DNA from: Paenibacillus sp. PL91
Lineage (GTDB): Bacteria; Bacillota; Bacilli; Paenibacillales; Paenibacillaceae
NCBI RefSeq assembly: GCF_012935325.2
Contig: NZ_JABBYG020000010.1
Span: 207,136-271,135 of the forward strand
Direction: 5' to 3'
Length of the DNA stretch: 64,000 nt
Made by a program: the position numbers and the translations under genes. Below the pieces are notes generated by a model that was given only the letters and a program-made list of their open reading frames with translations, was not told the origin of the DNA and did not search any database. This document shows, in pieces, positions 1 through 9,892 of the stretch (position 1 is its first letter; each line of letters begins with the position of its first letter).

Positions 1-183
1 AAAGTGCAGCGTAATTCCCAAACCTGCCGCGCCGATTGCATGGTGTGCCAATGGCATTAGGAATCAAAGTGATTAAAAAAGCGCACTTTGTTCTAAAGAA
101 ACCTACACTTGGCTCGATTATAGAAGTGATACGATAGAGCTGCCCTAGTGATTTTTTGAAAATACATGAAGGAGGAACATCAC
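1..183. other. Upstream region without a recognisable gene
   Basis: No convincing coding frame is visible. One frame ends with a stop at bases 12-14 and another at 73-75, so the end of an upstream gene could be present, but too few codons remain to identify it. Short complementary segments (AAAGTGC at 1-7 and GCACTTT near 83-89) could pair. I do not see a good sigma-A promoter here, so the GH43 gene may be read from further upstream. Confidence 0.4.
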
Positions 184-1761
184 TTGTTGATAAATAATCC
201 GATATTGCCTGGATTTAATCCGGATGCTTCTTTTCTTCGCGTCGGCGAGGATTATTATATTGCAACGTCAACCTTCGAATGGTTTCCTGGCGTGCAGCTC
301 TATCATTCCAAAGATTTGACGAACTGGGAGCTGCTGCCCCATGCGTTGACGCGGACTTCACAGCTGGATTTGCGCGGCAATCCAAGCTCTGGCGGCATTT
401 GGGCACCGGCACTTTCTTACGACAATGGCCTTTATTATTTATTGTTCACGGATGTTAAGGGCCGTAAGGGCGTTTACAAGGATTTGTACAATTATTTGGT
501 CACAGCAGACAACATGAACGGGCCTTGGTCAGAGCCTATTTTTTTAAACGGAAGCGGCTTCGATCCTTATTTATTTCACGATACAGACGGGACAAAATGG
601 CTCCTTAATATGCAGTGGGATTTCCGGGATAACCATTCCAGATTCGGCGGCATCATGCTTCAGCAATATGATTACAAAGAGCAGCGGCTAGTTGGTCCGG
701 TCCGTAAAATATACGAAGGCACGGACATTGGCGTAACGGAAGGTCCCCAGCTGTTTAAACGTAACGGCTATTATTATTTGCTTGTCGCAGAAGGCGGAAC
801 AGGGATCAATCACGCTGCAACGCTCGCTCGCTCGCGCCATTTGGAGGGCCCCTATGAGACGGACCCGAACTATCCGATATTGACGACGAGCGGCACACCC
901 GATTACCCGCTGCAAAATGCGGGTCATGGCATGCTCGTAGAGACACAAACAGGCGAGTGGTATATGACGCATATTTGCAGTCGTCCATTTGCTGGAACGA
1001 ATCTAAATCCGCTGGGAAGAGAAACGTCGATTCAGCGCTGCATTTGGATGGAGGACGGCTGGCTGAGGCTAGCGCATGAGGGCAGGCTTCCGGCGCTTCA
1101 AGTGCCTGCGCCAAATCTGGCACCGCAGCCATTCCCTGAGCAGCCAATAAAGGATGATTTTGATGGAGCCTCCTTAGGATTTCAATATCAAACGCTTCGA
1201 GTACCGGCGGAAGAATCATGGCTTAGCCTTAGCGAGCGACCTGGATACCTGCGCCTTCGCGGCTGTGAATCGCTGCATTCGTGGCATCGCCAGAGCATGG
1301 TTGCACGCAGGCTCCAGCATTTTCATTGTACCGTGGAGACCAGGATGGATTACGATCCGGACCATTTTATGCAAATGGCAGGACTCATCTTCTACTACGA
1401 CGAGCTGGATTATTATTATTTAAGAGTTACGCGTGACGGAGAGAGCGGACGCAAGCTTGGTGTTGTGCGCTCGCAGAGCGGGAAGTACCAGGAAGACAGA
1501 GCCAGCGAGCAACAGGTAGAAGATTGGACCACCTATTATTTGCGTGCAGTCGTGGCGGAGCGGTCTCTCCAGTTCTATGCATCCCCTGACGGTGAGCAGT
1601 GGCAGGCGGTTGGCGGGGATCTTGATATGGGTGCGCTGTCAGATGAATACGGCGGCAAGCTTGGCTTCACCGGCGCTATGATCGGCTTATGCGCGCAGGA
1701 TATAAACGGTACGAAAAGGCATGCTGATTTTGATTATTTCTCGTATTCGACTACATTATGA
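184..1761 (+). CDS. GH43 family beta-xylosidase / alpha-L-arabinofuranosidase, cytoplasmic
   Basis: A glycoside hydrolase family 43 enzyme, probably trimming non-reducing-end xylose or arabinose from imported oligosaccharides. The start is taken as TTG at 184 because AAGGAGGA at 169-176 sits 7 bases before it and overlaps the earlier in-frame ATG at 166. From that start the three family acids are visible: Asp14 in NPDAS (general base), Asp127 in GFDPYL (pKa modulator) and Glu186 in TEGPQL (general acid). Residues about 5-310 form the five-bladed propeller and about 330-525 a beta-sandwich typical of the XynB-like subfamily. There is no signal peptide. It heads a rightward run with GH88, an ABC importer and a two-component system. 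The exact substrate is inferred. Confidence 0.9.
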   Translation: MLINNPILPGFNPDASFLRVGEDYYIATSTFEWFPGVQLYHSKDLTNWELLPHALTRTSQLDLRGNPSSGGIWAPALSYDNGLYYLLFTDVKGRKGVYKDLYNYLVTADNMNGPWSEPIFLNGSGFDPYLFHDTDGTKWLLNMQWDFRDNHSRFGGIMLQQYDYKEQRLVGPVRKIYEGTDIGVTEGPQLFKRNGYYYLLVAEGGTGINHAATLARSRHLEGPYETDPNYPILTTSGTPDYPLQNAGHGMLVETQTGEWYMTHICSRPFAGTNLNPLGRETSIQRCIWMEDGWLRLAHEGRLPALQVPAPNLAPQPFPEQPIKDDFDGASLGFQYQTLRVPAEESWLSLSERPGYLRLRGCESLHSWHRQSMVARRLQHFHCTVETRMDYDPDHFMQMAGLIFYYDELDYYYLRVTRDGESGRKLGVVRSQSGKYQEDRASEQQVEDWTTYYLRAVVAERSLQFYASPDGEQWQAVGGDLDMGALSDEYGGKLGFTGAMIGLCAQDINGTKRHADFDYFSYSTTL

Positions 1762-1814
1762 AGGCCAGCAGAAAGCAGTAAAAAATACGCGAAAGAGAGA
1801 GTAGGAATATACAC

Positions 1815-2969
1815 ATGCTACAGGCTAACGATCAATTATGGTTAAACGATGTCATTGGCAAATTGACAACGAAGATGGATTGGGTGAGCGAAAAGTCCAG
1901 AAATAAAATTCCGTACACGACAATTAACGGGGAACATGACAACCGTGCGGTGGACAACCCGACAGGCACCGAAACCGATGGCATCAATTGGTGGACCAAT
2001 GGCTTCTGGGGCGGTATGATGTGGCTGATGCACCATGAAACCGGCAATGAAAAGTATAAAGAGATAGCCAATATCTCAGAGGTTATGCTGGATGAATGCT
2101 TCCATCACTATTACGGGCTGCATCATGATGTAGGATTTATGTGGCTTCCTACAAGCGTAGCCAATTATAAAGTAACGGGCAATATGGAATCGCGAAAAAG
2201 AGCCATGCATGCAGCTAATCTGCTGGCAGGCCGCTTTAATCTGGCTGGCGGGTTTATTCGTGCGTGGAATGACTTAGGCGAGCAGGACACCAGGGGCTGG
2301 GCTATCGTCGATTGTATGTTTAATATTCCCCTTCTCTACTGGGCATCGGAGGAATCGGGCGATCCGAGGTTCAAGCAAATGGCGATGAGGCATGCGGATA
2401 CCGCCATGACGGCGTTTGTGAGGGCGGATGGCTCCGTTAACCACATCGTTGAATTTGATCCGTTCAATGGCGGCGTGGTGAGAACGCATGGCGGTCAGGG
2501 CTATGAGGAAGGCTCGTCTTGGACAAGAGGTCAAACCTGGGCGCTGTACGGCTTTATGATGAGCTATATCCATACTGGGAAAGAAGATTATTTGAATACG
2601 GCGAAGCGGATCGCACATTATTTTATGGCGAATATCCCTGAAAGCGGGATTATACCCATTGATTTTAGACAGCCCAAAGAGCCTGCGTATGAAGATTCGA
2701 CAGCCGCGGCCATTGCAGCATGCGGGCTCATCGAAATCGCTAAGGCAGTAGGCCAGCATGAAAAAGAAGTGTTTATAAATGCAGCGGTGAAGCTGCTAAA
2801 AACATTGGATGAATCGCGCAGCGACTGGACAACTAATTCCGATTGCCTTTTAATTAACGGCTCGGCTGCCTACCATAATAACAATCGTCATACCCCGATT
2901 ATTTACGGCGATTATTACTTCATGGAAGCTGTTTTTAAGCTGAAGGGAAATGATCTATACCTTTGGTAA
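1815..2969 (+). CDS. GH88 unsaturated glucuronyl hydrolase
   Basis: This resembles the GH88 enzyme of Bacillus sp. GL1, which hydrates and releases the 4,5-unsaturated uronic acid left by polysaccharide lyases. The two family aspartates are visible: Asp105 in HHDVGF and Asp166 in IVDCMFN. The WTNGFWGG, SSWTRGQ and GDYYFMEA segments also match the alpha/alpha-barrel family. Its 384 residues are the usual length, and no signal peptide is present, so it acts in the cytoplasm. It follows GH43 by 53 bases and probably shares its transcript. Its presence implies that the transporter downstream imports lyase-generated acidic oligosaccharides. GH105 is the main alternative; the WTNGFW and HHDVGF context favours GH88. 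Confidence 0.9.
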   Translation: MLQANDQLWLNDVIGKLTTKMDWVSEKSRNKIPYTTINGEHDNRAVDNPTGTETDGINWWTNGFWGGMMWLMHHETGNEKYKEIANISEVMLDECFHHYYGLHHDVGFMWLPTSVANYKVTGNMESRKRAMHAANLLAGRFNLAGGFIRAWNDLGEQDTRGWAIVDCMFNIPLLYWASEESGDPRFKQMAMRHADTAMTAFVRADGSVNHIVEFDPFNGGVVRTHGGQGYEEGSSWTRGQTWALYGFMMSYIHTGKEDYLNTAKRIAHYFMANIPESGIIPIDFRQPKEPAYEDSTAAAIAACGLIEIAKAVGQHEKEVFINAAVKLLKTLDESRSDWTTNSDCLLINGSAAYHNNNRHTPIIYGDYYFMEAVFKLKGNDLYLW

Positions 2970-3014
2970 CTTCTTAAATAATCATCATATCCGGCTTAAA
3001 AAACTTCATTTAAC

Positions 3015-3043
3015 GTGACATATTTTGATGATAGTCTTAGATT
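3015..3043 (+). promoter_or_regulatory. Possible sigma-A promoter before binding-protein gene
   Basis: GTGACA at 3015-3020 and TAGATT at 3038-3043 are separated by 17 bases (5/6 and 4/6 matches to consensus). An inverted repeat, AACTTCAT at about 3003 and ATGAAGTT at 3083-3090, flanks the leader. This would give the importer its own promoter inside the larger cluster. Confidence 0.35.
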
Positions 3044-3128
3044 AAGGAAACGGAATGGAACAAGATGATGCGCACATCTAACATGAAGTTCCTCTAAACA
3101 CGCAGATACTAAAGGGAGGTCCAAGTAA

Positions 3129-4475
3129 ATGGCTAAAAAACCATTACTGAAATTCGCTTCGATCCTTATGGCTTTATCCTTGGTACTTACGGCTTGCGGC
3201 GGTAACAATGCTAACAACGGCAATAATACAGCGCCAGGCAACAGCTCGGAAAACACCGGTACGGCGACAGATGCTCCGAAGGAAGTCAGCTTTACGATTG
3301 CATATGCAACGGGCGACCCTTCTACGAAAAAAGCGATTGAAGCAAGCATTGAGGCATTCACCGCAAAAAATCCGAACATTAAAATCGTTAATTATAGCGA
3401 AACGACATCCGCCGCTTACTTGGATTGGCTAAAGACCAAGGACGCGGTAGGCCAATTCCCTGATCTGGTGGAGATGCGCGATACGAAGGTGTTTGCTGAT
3501 GCAGGCAAAATCGTTGAGCTGCCGGAGGATCTTCACAGCTTGTTCAAAACGCTTCCGAAATACAACGATAAAATCTATAATGCACCAATATCCGGCGGTA
3601 CGCCTCAAGGCATCATCTACAGCAAGAAGGCTTATGCAGACGCTGGCATTACGGAATTGCCGAAAACGTACGACGAATTTTTAGCTATTCAAGAGAAATT
3701 GGCTGCTACCGGCATTTCACCAATCGTAGTTGGCGGCAAAGATATATTCCACATGGGCTTCTGGACGAATTTCTTCATCATGAACGAAGTGTATGCGAAG
3801 GACCCGGATTGGAACTCAAAGCGCACGGCTAAAACAGCTAGCTTCACAGATGCGCCAATGGTGCAGGCGATGACGGATTATAAGGATTTGTTCAGCAAAT
3901 ATGTCGATAAAGGCTGGCTCAGCACAGCAGACAATCAAACGGCTTCCATTCTAGTGTCAGGCAAAGCAGCACAGCTTTTCTCCGGTCCTTGGATGTTCGG
4001 TCAAATTGCGGAAGCAGATCCGAACTTTGAATTTGGCTTCTATGCGATCCCTAACCGTGAAGGGAAAACGGTAGTATTAGGTCTGCCGGGTCTAGCAGGA
4101 TGGTCATTGTCGGCAAAAGCAGCAAAGGATGCTGACAAAGTAGAAGCAATGAAAGCGTTTATTAAATTCTTCTTTGATCCTGCGCAATATGGTCCATATT
4201 TAGCCACAGTAAATGGCATTCCTTCAACAGCTACAGAGGTATCTTACGAAACAGGCGAGCAAATGAAGGAAGTGCTTCGATTAATGAGTGATGATACCGT
4301 AACGAAATCGCTCGCGATTAATAACTGGTACGGTGAAAATGCGATTCCGCCGCAATTCCGCAACTGGTTCTACAAGCTGCTTCAAGAGTTGGTACTGAAA
4401 AACGGCGATGTGACCGATTACATGAAACAAGCCGACACGGAGTATGACAACAATGTGAAAGCGAACCAGCAGTAA
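3129..4475 (+). CDS. ABC sugar transporter solute-binding lipoprotein (family 1)
   Basis: Extracellular sugar-binding lipoprotein of a CUT1 importer. A lysine-rich N-terminus, a hydrophobic stretch and the lipobox LTAC place the lipidated cysteine at residue 23, followed by an Asn/Gly/Thr-rich linker. The remaining ~400 residues have the family-1 binding-protein pattern, including AGITELPKTYDEF and the GPWMFGQI segment. A strong GGGAGG site precedes the ATG. The gene lies between GH88 and its two permeases and is separated from them by an imperfect hairpin with a T-run. The ligand is inferred to be a xylo- or glucuronic-acid-containing oligosaccharide from the adjacent hydrolases. Confidence 0.92.
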   Translation: MAKKPLLKFASILMALSLVLTACGGNNANNGNNTAPGNSSENTGTATDAPKEVSFTIAYATGDPSTKKAIEASIEAFTAKNPNIKIVNYSETTSAAYLDWLKTKDAVGQFPDLVEMRDTKVFADAGKIVELPEDLHSLFKTLPKYNDKIYNAPISGGTPQGIIYSKKAYADAGITELPKTYDEFLAIQEKLAATGISPIVVGGKDIFHMGFWTNFFIMNEVYAKDPDWNSKRTAKTASFTDAPMVQAMTDYKDLFSKYVDKGWLSTADNQTASILVSGKAAQLFSGPWMFGQIAEADPNFEFGFYAIPNREGKTVVLGLPGLAGWSLSAKAAKDADKVEAMKAFIKFFFDPAQYGPYLATVNGIPSTATEVSYETGEQMKEVLRLMSDDTVTKSLAINNWYGENAIPPQFRNWFYKLLQELVLKNGDVTDYMKQADTEYDNNVKANQQ

Positions 4476-4501
4476 GCAGCTTTTTTACACCTGATGACAT
4501 T

Positions 4502-4539
4502 AAAAGAGCAGCCTCTGCCAACGCGGAGGTTCTCTTTTT
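4502..4539 (+). terminator. Leaky terminator or attenuator between binding protein and permeases
   Basis: An imperfect stem pairs 4502-4515 with 4526-4538 (one bulge), and its 3' arm runs into a T-rich tract. Such a site would leave binding-protein mRNA in excess over permease mRNA, as is common in sugar importers. Confidence 0.55.
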
Positions 4540-4570
4540 ATCAAACCTTTTTAGGAAGTAGGAGAGAGCC

Positions 4571-5464
4571 ATGATTGCGAGGTCAAAGAAAAAGAAATGG
4601 ACGAATTATGCGATTTGGTTTTTACTGCCGACGCTTGTTATCTATACGGCTTTCGTTATTATACCTACGCTTAGCAGCGTTTATCTCAGCTTTACATCCT
4701 GGGACGGGGTAAGCGATAAAGTTCGGTATATCGGATTCGACAACTTCATTGAGATCGTAAAGAGCCCCCGGGTGCACAATGCATTAAAAAACACGCTGAT
4801 CTTTGCCGTTTCATTGGTTGTATTAGAAAATATCGTAGCGCTAGCGCTTGCGATATTGGTCGATCAGGTTCGCTGGCTCCGTAACTTTTTCCGCAGTATC
4901 TTTTATTTTCCGGTATTAATGTCCGGCATTATTATGGGCTTTATTTGGATGATCATCTTAAATTATAACTTTGGCGTCTTGAATCAATTACTAGAAATGA
5001 CAGGTCTCGGTTTCCTGAAAACAGACTGGTTGGGCAATCCGGATTATGCGCTAATCTCGATTATTCTCTCCACCGTATGGAAGGCAGCCGGTTATTATAT
5101 GGTTATTTATCTGGCAGGGCTTCAAGGCATTCCACAGGAATTAAATGAAGCTGCCAGCATTGACGGGGCTAATCGCCTTCAGCAATTCCGACACATTACA
5201 TTCCCGCTGCTTGCTGGCGCTACCACTGTATGCGTAATGCTGTCCATGATCGGCTCACTCAAAATATTCGACCAGATTGCGGTTATGACCGACGGCGGCC
5301 CGGGCTTTGCTACGGAAACATTGACTTATATCATCTACAAGGTCGGCTTTGGCGAATTGAGACAGGGCTTTGGCACGGCGCTAGCCATCGTACTTTTCAT
5401 CCTGACCTTGGCCATCTCCCTCATTCAAATGAAAGTGCTTCGCAAAAGAGAGGTGCAAATGTAA
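4571..5464 (+). CDS. CUT1 ABC transporter permease, MalF/UgpA type
   Basis: Integral membrane subunit of a carbohydrate importer. About six hydrophobic segments are visible, and the cytoplasmic EAA loop reads EAASIDGANRLQQFRHITFP near residues 193-212, where the ATPase docks. The 297-residue length is typical of this subunit. It starts after a GGAGAG site and ends one base before the start of the next permease. It pairs with the preceding binding protein and following permease. No ATPase gene is adjacent. Confidence 0.93.
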   Translation: MIARSKKKKWTNYAIWFLLPTLVIYTAFVIIPTLSSVYLSFTSWDGVSDKVRYIGFDNFIEIVKSPRVHNALKNTLIFAVSLVVLENIVALALAILVDQVRWLRNFFRSIFYFPVLMSGIIMGFIWMIILNYNFGVLNQLLEMTGLGFLKTDWLGNPDYALISIILSTVWKAAGYYMVIYLAGLQGIPQELNEAASIDGANRLQQFRHITFPLLAGATTVCVMLSMIGSLKIFDQIAVMTDGGPGFATETLTYIIYKVGFGELRQGFGTALAIVLFILTLAISLIQMKVLRKREVQM

Positions 5465-5465
5465 G

Positions 5466-6296
5466 ATGAAAAAAGATATCAAGCTGATCGATATTGTTAC
5501 ATTCGTTGTGACTCTAGTTATTGCTATTGTCTTTGCATTCCCGATCTATTTCAACATCATGTCCGCCTTTAAGAGCAATGCCGAAATTATGCGGAACGCC
5601 ATCGCTTTTCCGAAGGAGCTTTACTTAGAGAGCTTTAAATATTTGCTGACGGAGACCAAATATCCCGAAGCGATGCTAAACAGCACGATTCTGACCGTAT
5701 GCTCGATTGCTGTCATGGTGCTAGTCATTCCAATGGCTGCTTACGCAATCGAGCGGACAAATAACAAATGGACAAACAGCGTGTTTACGTATTTTCTCTT
5801 CGGGATGATGATTCCGTTCCAGGTGTACATGATTCCATTGTTTAAGCAGTTGAAAATGATCGGATTGTTCGGTACGCTTACGGGTCCCATCCTAGTGTAT
5901 ATTTCCGGTTCCGTCGGCTTCGGGGTGCTGCTCTACACAAGCTTTCTGAAAGGGATTCCGCGGGAGATCGAGGAGTCGGCGGAAATAGACGGCTGTTCAA
6001 GAACGGGGATCTTTTGGAAAATAGTATTCCCTCTCCTTGGGCCAGTTACCGCAAGTATGGTGGTGCTTCAGGGACTTGGCATTTGGAACGACTTCCTGAT
6101 GCCTATGATGGTGCTTCCAGCAGGCCAAGCCAAGACGATGATCGTCGAGCTGTTCTATTATGTCGGCGAATTCTCTTCACGCTGGGATATGATTTTTGCG
6201 GGAACGACGATGTCGCTTATCCCGGTATTGATTGCCTTCCTTTCCTTGCAAAAATATTTCGTCAAAGGCGTCTCCTCAGGCGCAATCAAAGGGTAA
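5466..6296 (+). CDS. CUT1 ABC transporter permease, MalG/UgpE type
   Basis: Second membrane subunit of the importer. It has an N-terminal transmembrane helix, further hydrophobic segments, the EAA loop EESAEIDGCSRTGIFWKIVFP near residues 166-186, and the C-terminal FVKGVSSGAIKG usual for this subunit. The stop of the upstream permease is separated from this ATG by one base, so translation is probably coupled. It is followed by a hairpin and then the sensor kinase that probably regulates the cluster. Confidence 0.93.
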   Translation: MKKDIKLIDIVTFVVTLVIAIVFAFPIYFNIMSAFKSNAEIMRNAIAFPKELYLESFKYLLTETKYPEAMLNSTILTVCSIAVMVLVIPMAAYAIERTNNKWTNSVFTYFLFGMMIPFQVYMIPLFKQLKMIGLFGTLTGPILVYISGSVGFGVLLYTSFLKGIPREIEESAEIDGCSRTGIFWKIVFPLLGPVTASMVVLQGLGIWNDFLMPMMVLPAGQAKTMIVELFYYVGEFSSRWDMIFAGTTMSLIPVLIAFLSLQKYFVKGVSSGAIKG

Positions 6297-6328
6297 GCAT
6301 GATCGATTACACCGCGTACTAATCGTAC

Positions 6329-6360
6329 AGCCGGAAGCTCCTCCAGAGGTGCTTCCGGCT
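6329..6360 (+). terminator. Intergenic hairpin after permease genes
   Basis: A 10-bp perfect stem pairs AGCCGGAAGC (6329-6338) with GCTTCCGGCT (6351-6360). No T-run follows, so it may stabilise or process the mRNA, or be a weak terminator before the sensor kinase. Confidence 0.45.
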
Positions 6361-6452
6361 ATGTTCGTTGCTTGCCTTGTTGCATCCGGGCAAGGGCTAT
6401 TTCATGTTATGATGAGACAACAGGAGCAGCTTTGTTTAGGAGGAGCTTATTG

Positions 6453-8234
6453 ATGAAATCATGGCGCCAAAGATGGAATAGCGTGTTTGTCAAATTTTCG
6501 GCTGCGTTTATATTAGTTGGCCTTATTCCGCTGTTCGCGCTCAGTTATTTTTCCGTGCAAACCTTTACGGGGCATGTTGAGCGTTATACGAACGATAATC
6601 TGCGCCAAATGGTTCTCTATATTAGCTATAACCTGAATTCTGCGTTCAACAACTATAACGAAATTTCAATGCTGATGTACACGGGGCGCTATGAAGGCGT
6701 GCTTGATAGCTTCGCGGACAACCAGACTCGCAATGTGAATGAATTGGAACAGATCAATTCCGTGCCGATCGATGCTTTTCTCAAAATGATCATGTACAGC
6801 GACCGCTATATTACAAGCGCTTATTTCGTAAGGACGAAGGACGGCAAGCTGTATTATCAAACGAAGGAAAATAAGGTATTAATACCGGAAAAGCTGCCCG
6901 TAAAAGAATGGGCGAGCACGATGAAAGATCAGCCCACCGATTTGATGATTTATCCGACGCATGAGGATTATTATATTTTTAATTCCAAGGATAAGGTCAT
7001 TACGATCGGCAGGAACTTAATCGATACTTCAGGCACGCTGACACGGGAGCCCAAAATCGTAGGAACGTTGTACTTTGATGTCGATGCCAAAATAGCGGAC
7101 CAATTTTTGCGAGAGCTTAATTTGGGTGTCAAGGACGAGCTGTATGTGCTGGATGACAAAGAGCGGCCTTATTTTAGCAATAAGGAGCTGGCGTCCATCC
7201 AAGTGCCCCTATCCTCGGAGAGTGATAACAGCAAGCTTATACTGAGCGAAGAAATCCCGTTTATTAAGGGACAATTGCTGGTGAAATTCGAGAACGAGGA
7301 AATCTACAAGCAGCTCGGAACGACCAGCACTGCTGTTTACTTTGCAATTGGAATTTGCTCGCTTGTGCTCATCATTATGGGAACCTGGTTTTCTAGGCGA
7401 CTGGCTAGGCCAATTCGCTCACTCATTAAACAGATGGCTAAGGTAGAATCGGGCAATTTGGAAATACAGGTCGAAGTGAAAAGCAATGACGAGATGGGAA
7501 GACTGGCGCATGGCTTCAACCGGATGGTGGACCGGCTTCAAGCTTTTATTAACGAGGCATACGTTGCCGAGATCAAGCAAAAGCAAACGGAGCTGAATGC
7601 GCTTAAAAGCCAAATCAGGCCTCATTATTTATACAATACGCTTGAGGTTATCCGTATGAATGCGGTCCACAGCGATGCGGATGAAGTAGCGGATATGATC
7701 CTTTCGCTCTCGAATCAATTAAAATATGTAATCGATTATGGCGAGGATTGGGTGACGGTACAGCAGGAGCTGGAGCACCTCAAGGACTATTTTTACATTA
7801 TTCAAATAAGGTTTGAAAATCGATTTGAGCTTAGATGCAGTATCTCAGAGGATGTAAATATGGCCTCGCTAATTTTAAAGCTTTCCTTGCAACCGATTGT
7901 CGAGAATGCTATCCAGCACGGGCTCCGGCTTAAAGGAAAGGGGACGGTTCAAGTATCGATTGAGCTTTGGGAGGATAAGCTTGCGGTGACGGTTTACGAT
8001 GACGGCATAGGCATGGATAAAGAGGAGCTTGACCGGTTGAATGCGAATTTGGAAAATGCTGCTGCTCCCTCCAAAAATGTCGGCGTGAAAAATGTGCATG
8101 AGCGAATCAAATCGGTTTGCGGAGAAGGCTACGGGGTGTCGATCAGCAGTCGCAAGCATGTGGGCACTTCGGTGCTGATGCTATTTCCGGTGAAGGAGGA
8201 ATTGCCGCATGATAAGACTCATTCTGGCAGATGA
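6453..8234 (+). CDS. Sensor histidine kinase, YesM/LytS type
   Basis: Membrane sensor of a two-component system. The ATG at 6453 is chosen because AGGAGGAG at 6438-6445 precedes it; upstream in-frame starts lack such a site. The 593-residue protein has a transmembrane helix at about 14-36, an extracytoplasmic sensor region to about 290, a second helix at about 290-312, a HAMP domain, the His_kinase domain with IRPHYLYN (His391) and a HATPase domain with the N-box Asn485 in VENAIQHG. It overlaps the response regulator by 26 bases. By analogy with related clusters it probably senses the sugar, perhaps through the binding protein, and controls the preceding importer and hydrolases. Confidence 0.93.
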   Translation: MKSWRQRWNSVFVKFSAAFILVGLIPLFALSYFSVQTFTGHVERYTNDNLRQMVLYISYNLNSAFNNYNEISMLMYTGRYEGVLDSFADNQTRNVNELEQINSVPIDAFLKMIMYSDRYITSAYFVRTKDGKLYYQTKENKVLIPEKLPVKEWASTMKDQPTDLMIYPTHEDYYIFNSKDKVITIGRNLIDTSGTLTREPKIVGTLYFDVDAKIADQFLRELNLGVKDELYVLDDKERPYFSNKELASIQVPLSSESDNSKLILSEEIPFIKGQLLVKFENEEIYKQLGTTSTAVYFAIGICSLVLIIMGTWFSRRLARPIRSLIKQMAKVESGNLEIQVEVKSNDEMGRLAHGFNRMVDRLQAFINEAYVAEIKQKQTELNALKSQIRPHYLYNTLEVIRMNAVHSDADEVADMILSLSNQLKYVIDYGEDWVTVQQELEHLKDYFYIIQIRFENRFELRCSISEDVNMASLILKLSLQPIVENAIQHGLRLKGKGTVQVSIELWEDKLAVTVYDDGIGMDKEELDRLNANLENAAAPSKNVGVKNVHERIKSVCGEGYGVSISSRKHVGTSVLMLFPVKEELPHDKTHSGR

Positions 8235-9807
8235 TGAACCGATCATTATAAAAGGATTGCGGAAGCTGATCGATTGGGAATCGTTCGGCATGGAAATCGT
8301 AGGGCAAGCCTATGACGGCAATGAGCTGACGCAGCTAATTGAAGAGCTGGCACCCGATCTTGTCATTAGCGATATCTGCATGCCTCATCGAACAGGCATC
8401 GACATGATTAAAGAGATCAAGCAAAGAGGCTTGCCGGTGAATGTTATTTTTATTAGCGCGTATCAGGAATTCTCCTATGCGAGAGACGCGGTTGCTTTTG
8501 GAGCGATCGATTATTTAGTGAAGCCAGTCGTCAAGCAACAGCTGGAGAGCGTGCTGGACAAAGCCATTTCAATGATTATGGAGCACAATGAAGAGCAGAA
8601 GCGAAAAGGCAAGCTGAAGCTGCTGGAGCGCAAAAGCCGGCATGAAGAGATGCAGGATGCTTTAATCCAGTTAACCGACGGCAATTTATCGCCCAAAACA
8701 AAATCGTTCCAAGAAACGGACGCACAGCTTCCAGGGCCTTTCTATACGGTCTTAATTGTTGAAGTGGAGCGGCTGAAGGAAGAGTCGGACCGCTGGACAG
8801 ATAAGGAAAAGAAGCTGATTGAATTTGCGATCGGGAATGTGCTGCAGGAGAGTTTTATCGATACAGGCATCGGTTATGCCTTTATGAAAGGGATCCAGCA
8901 TGTGATCGTGGTTAGTCACGATAGGGACGCAGAGCCGCGCATACTAGCTGAGGATACGCAAAAGAAAATGGAAACCTTTTTGAAGCTGAAGGTATCGGTT
9001 GCGCTTAGCCGTCCAGTGAGCGGGCTGATGAAGCTGGAAGAGGCTTACCGTGAAGCGGAGCATGCGATGGAAATGAAATATTTTGTAGGTCTAAATCGCC
9101 TGCTCAGCCTTGTTCCGAAAGGGAAACCGTATGCCATAGACAAAGAGCTGTATGATTTGCAATGGGATGTCATACGCGGAATGACAGCTAAAGCGTGGCC
9201 TGAAGTGCAGGCTGCCCTAACGCTATGGCTCGATACGATAAAAAAAGAAACGTATGGCAATCGTTCCCTAGCCGTATCCACCTGTTTTTCTTCGGTTTCA
9301 TTTATTATCCAAGAGCTGTCCAAATCAGGCGTTCGATTGTCAGAACGCGCGTTAGACAAGCGAGAGCTTCAGCAGAAGCTGAACTCCTTCGAGACTTTTA
9401 ATCAGATGAGCGGCGAAATTATTGGCGTGTTCGAGAAAACTTACAAAGAGATGGATAGCGATTCGGGCAATAAAGATAAAATCGTGCTGGCAAAAATCAA
9501 GCAGTACATCGATGAGCATTATGACGAAGAAATTACGCTTGAGTCGATGGCGAGCATGGCTTTTATGAATCCCTATTATTTCAGCAGCTTCTTCAAGAAG
9601 CATACCAAGCAAAATTTTAAAACCTATGTAACGGAAGTGCGGATGAAGCATGCGACCGATATGCTGAGCCTTACTGACTTAATGGTGTATGAGATAGCCG
9701 AGAAGGTCGGCTATAACAATGCGCGCCATTTTAGCGATATGTTCAAAAAAAGGTTTGGCAAGCTTCCGATCGATTACCGACAGGATACAAAGAAGCATTT
9801 GGAATAG
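8209..9807 (+). CDS. Response regulator with AraC DNA-binding domain, YesN type
   Basis: Cytoplasmic partner of the overlapping kinase. The N-terminal receiver domain shows Asp8/Asp9, the phosphoacceptor Asp55 in VISDICMP and Lys105 in YLVKP. A middle region of about 270 residues links to a C-terminal pair of AraC helix-turn-helix motifs (about 425-530, including SMASMAFMNPYYFSSFFKKH and IAEKVGYNNARHFSDMFKKRFG). At 532 residues it has the usual length. It probably activates the GH43-GH88-importer genes upstream. Confidence 0.93.
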   Translation: MIRLILADDEPIIIKGLRKLIDWESFGMEIVGQAYDGNELTQLIEELAPDLVISDICMPHRTGIDMIKEIKQRGLPVNVIFISAYQEFSYARDAVAFGAIDYLVKPVVKQQLESVLDKAISMIMEHNEEQKRKGKLKLLERKSRHEEMQDALIQLTDGNLSPKTKSFQETDAQLPGPFYTVLIVEVERLKEESDRWTDKEKKLIEFAIGNVLQESFIDTGIGYAFMKGIQHVIVVSHDRDAEPRILAEDTQKKMETFLKLKVSVALSRPVSGLMKLEEAYREAEHAMEMKYFVGLNRLLSLVPKGKPYAIDKELYDLQWDVIRGMTAKAWPEVQAALTLWLDTIKKETYGNRSLAVSTCFSSVSFIIQELSKSGVRLSERALDKRELQQKLNSFETFNQMSGEIIGVFEKTYKEMDSDSGNKDKIVLAKIKQYIDEHYDEEITLESMASMAFMNPYYFSSFFKKHTKQNFKTYVTEVRMKHATDMLSLTDLMVYEIAEKVGYNNARHFSDMFKKRFGKLPIDYRQDTKKHLE

Positions 9808-9824
9808 GATAGTGCTAGAGGGGT

Positions 9825-9855
9825 CAATCGGCAGCAGCTGATTGGCTTTATTTGT
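9825..9855 (+). terminator. Probable terminator after response regulator
   Basis: CAATCGGC (9825-9832) pairs with GCTGATTG (9837-9844), with one G-U pair and a 4-base loop, followed by a T-rich stretch. Confidence 0.5.
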
Positions 9856-9892
9856 ATATTCCGCATGAAAATTCATTGCAAAAGATAATCGA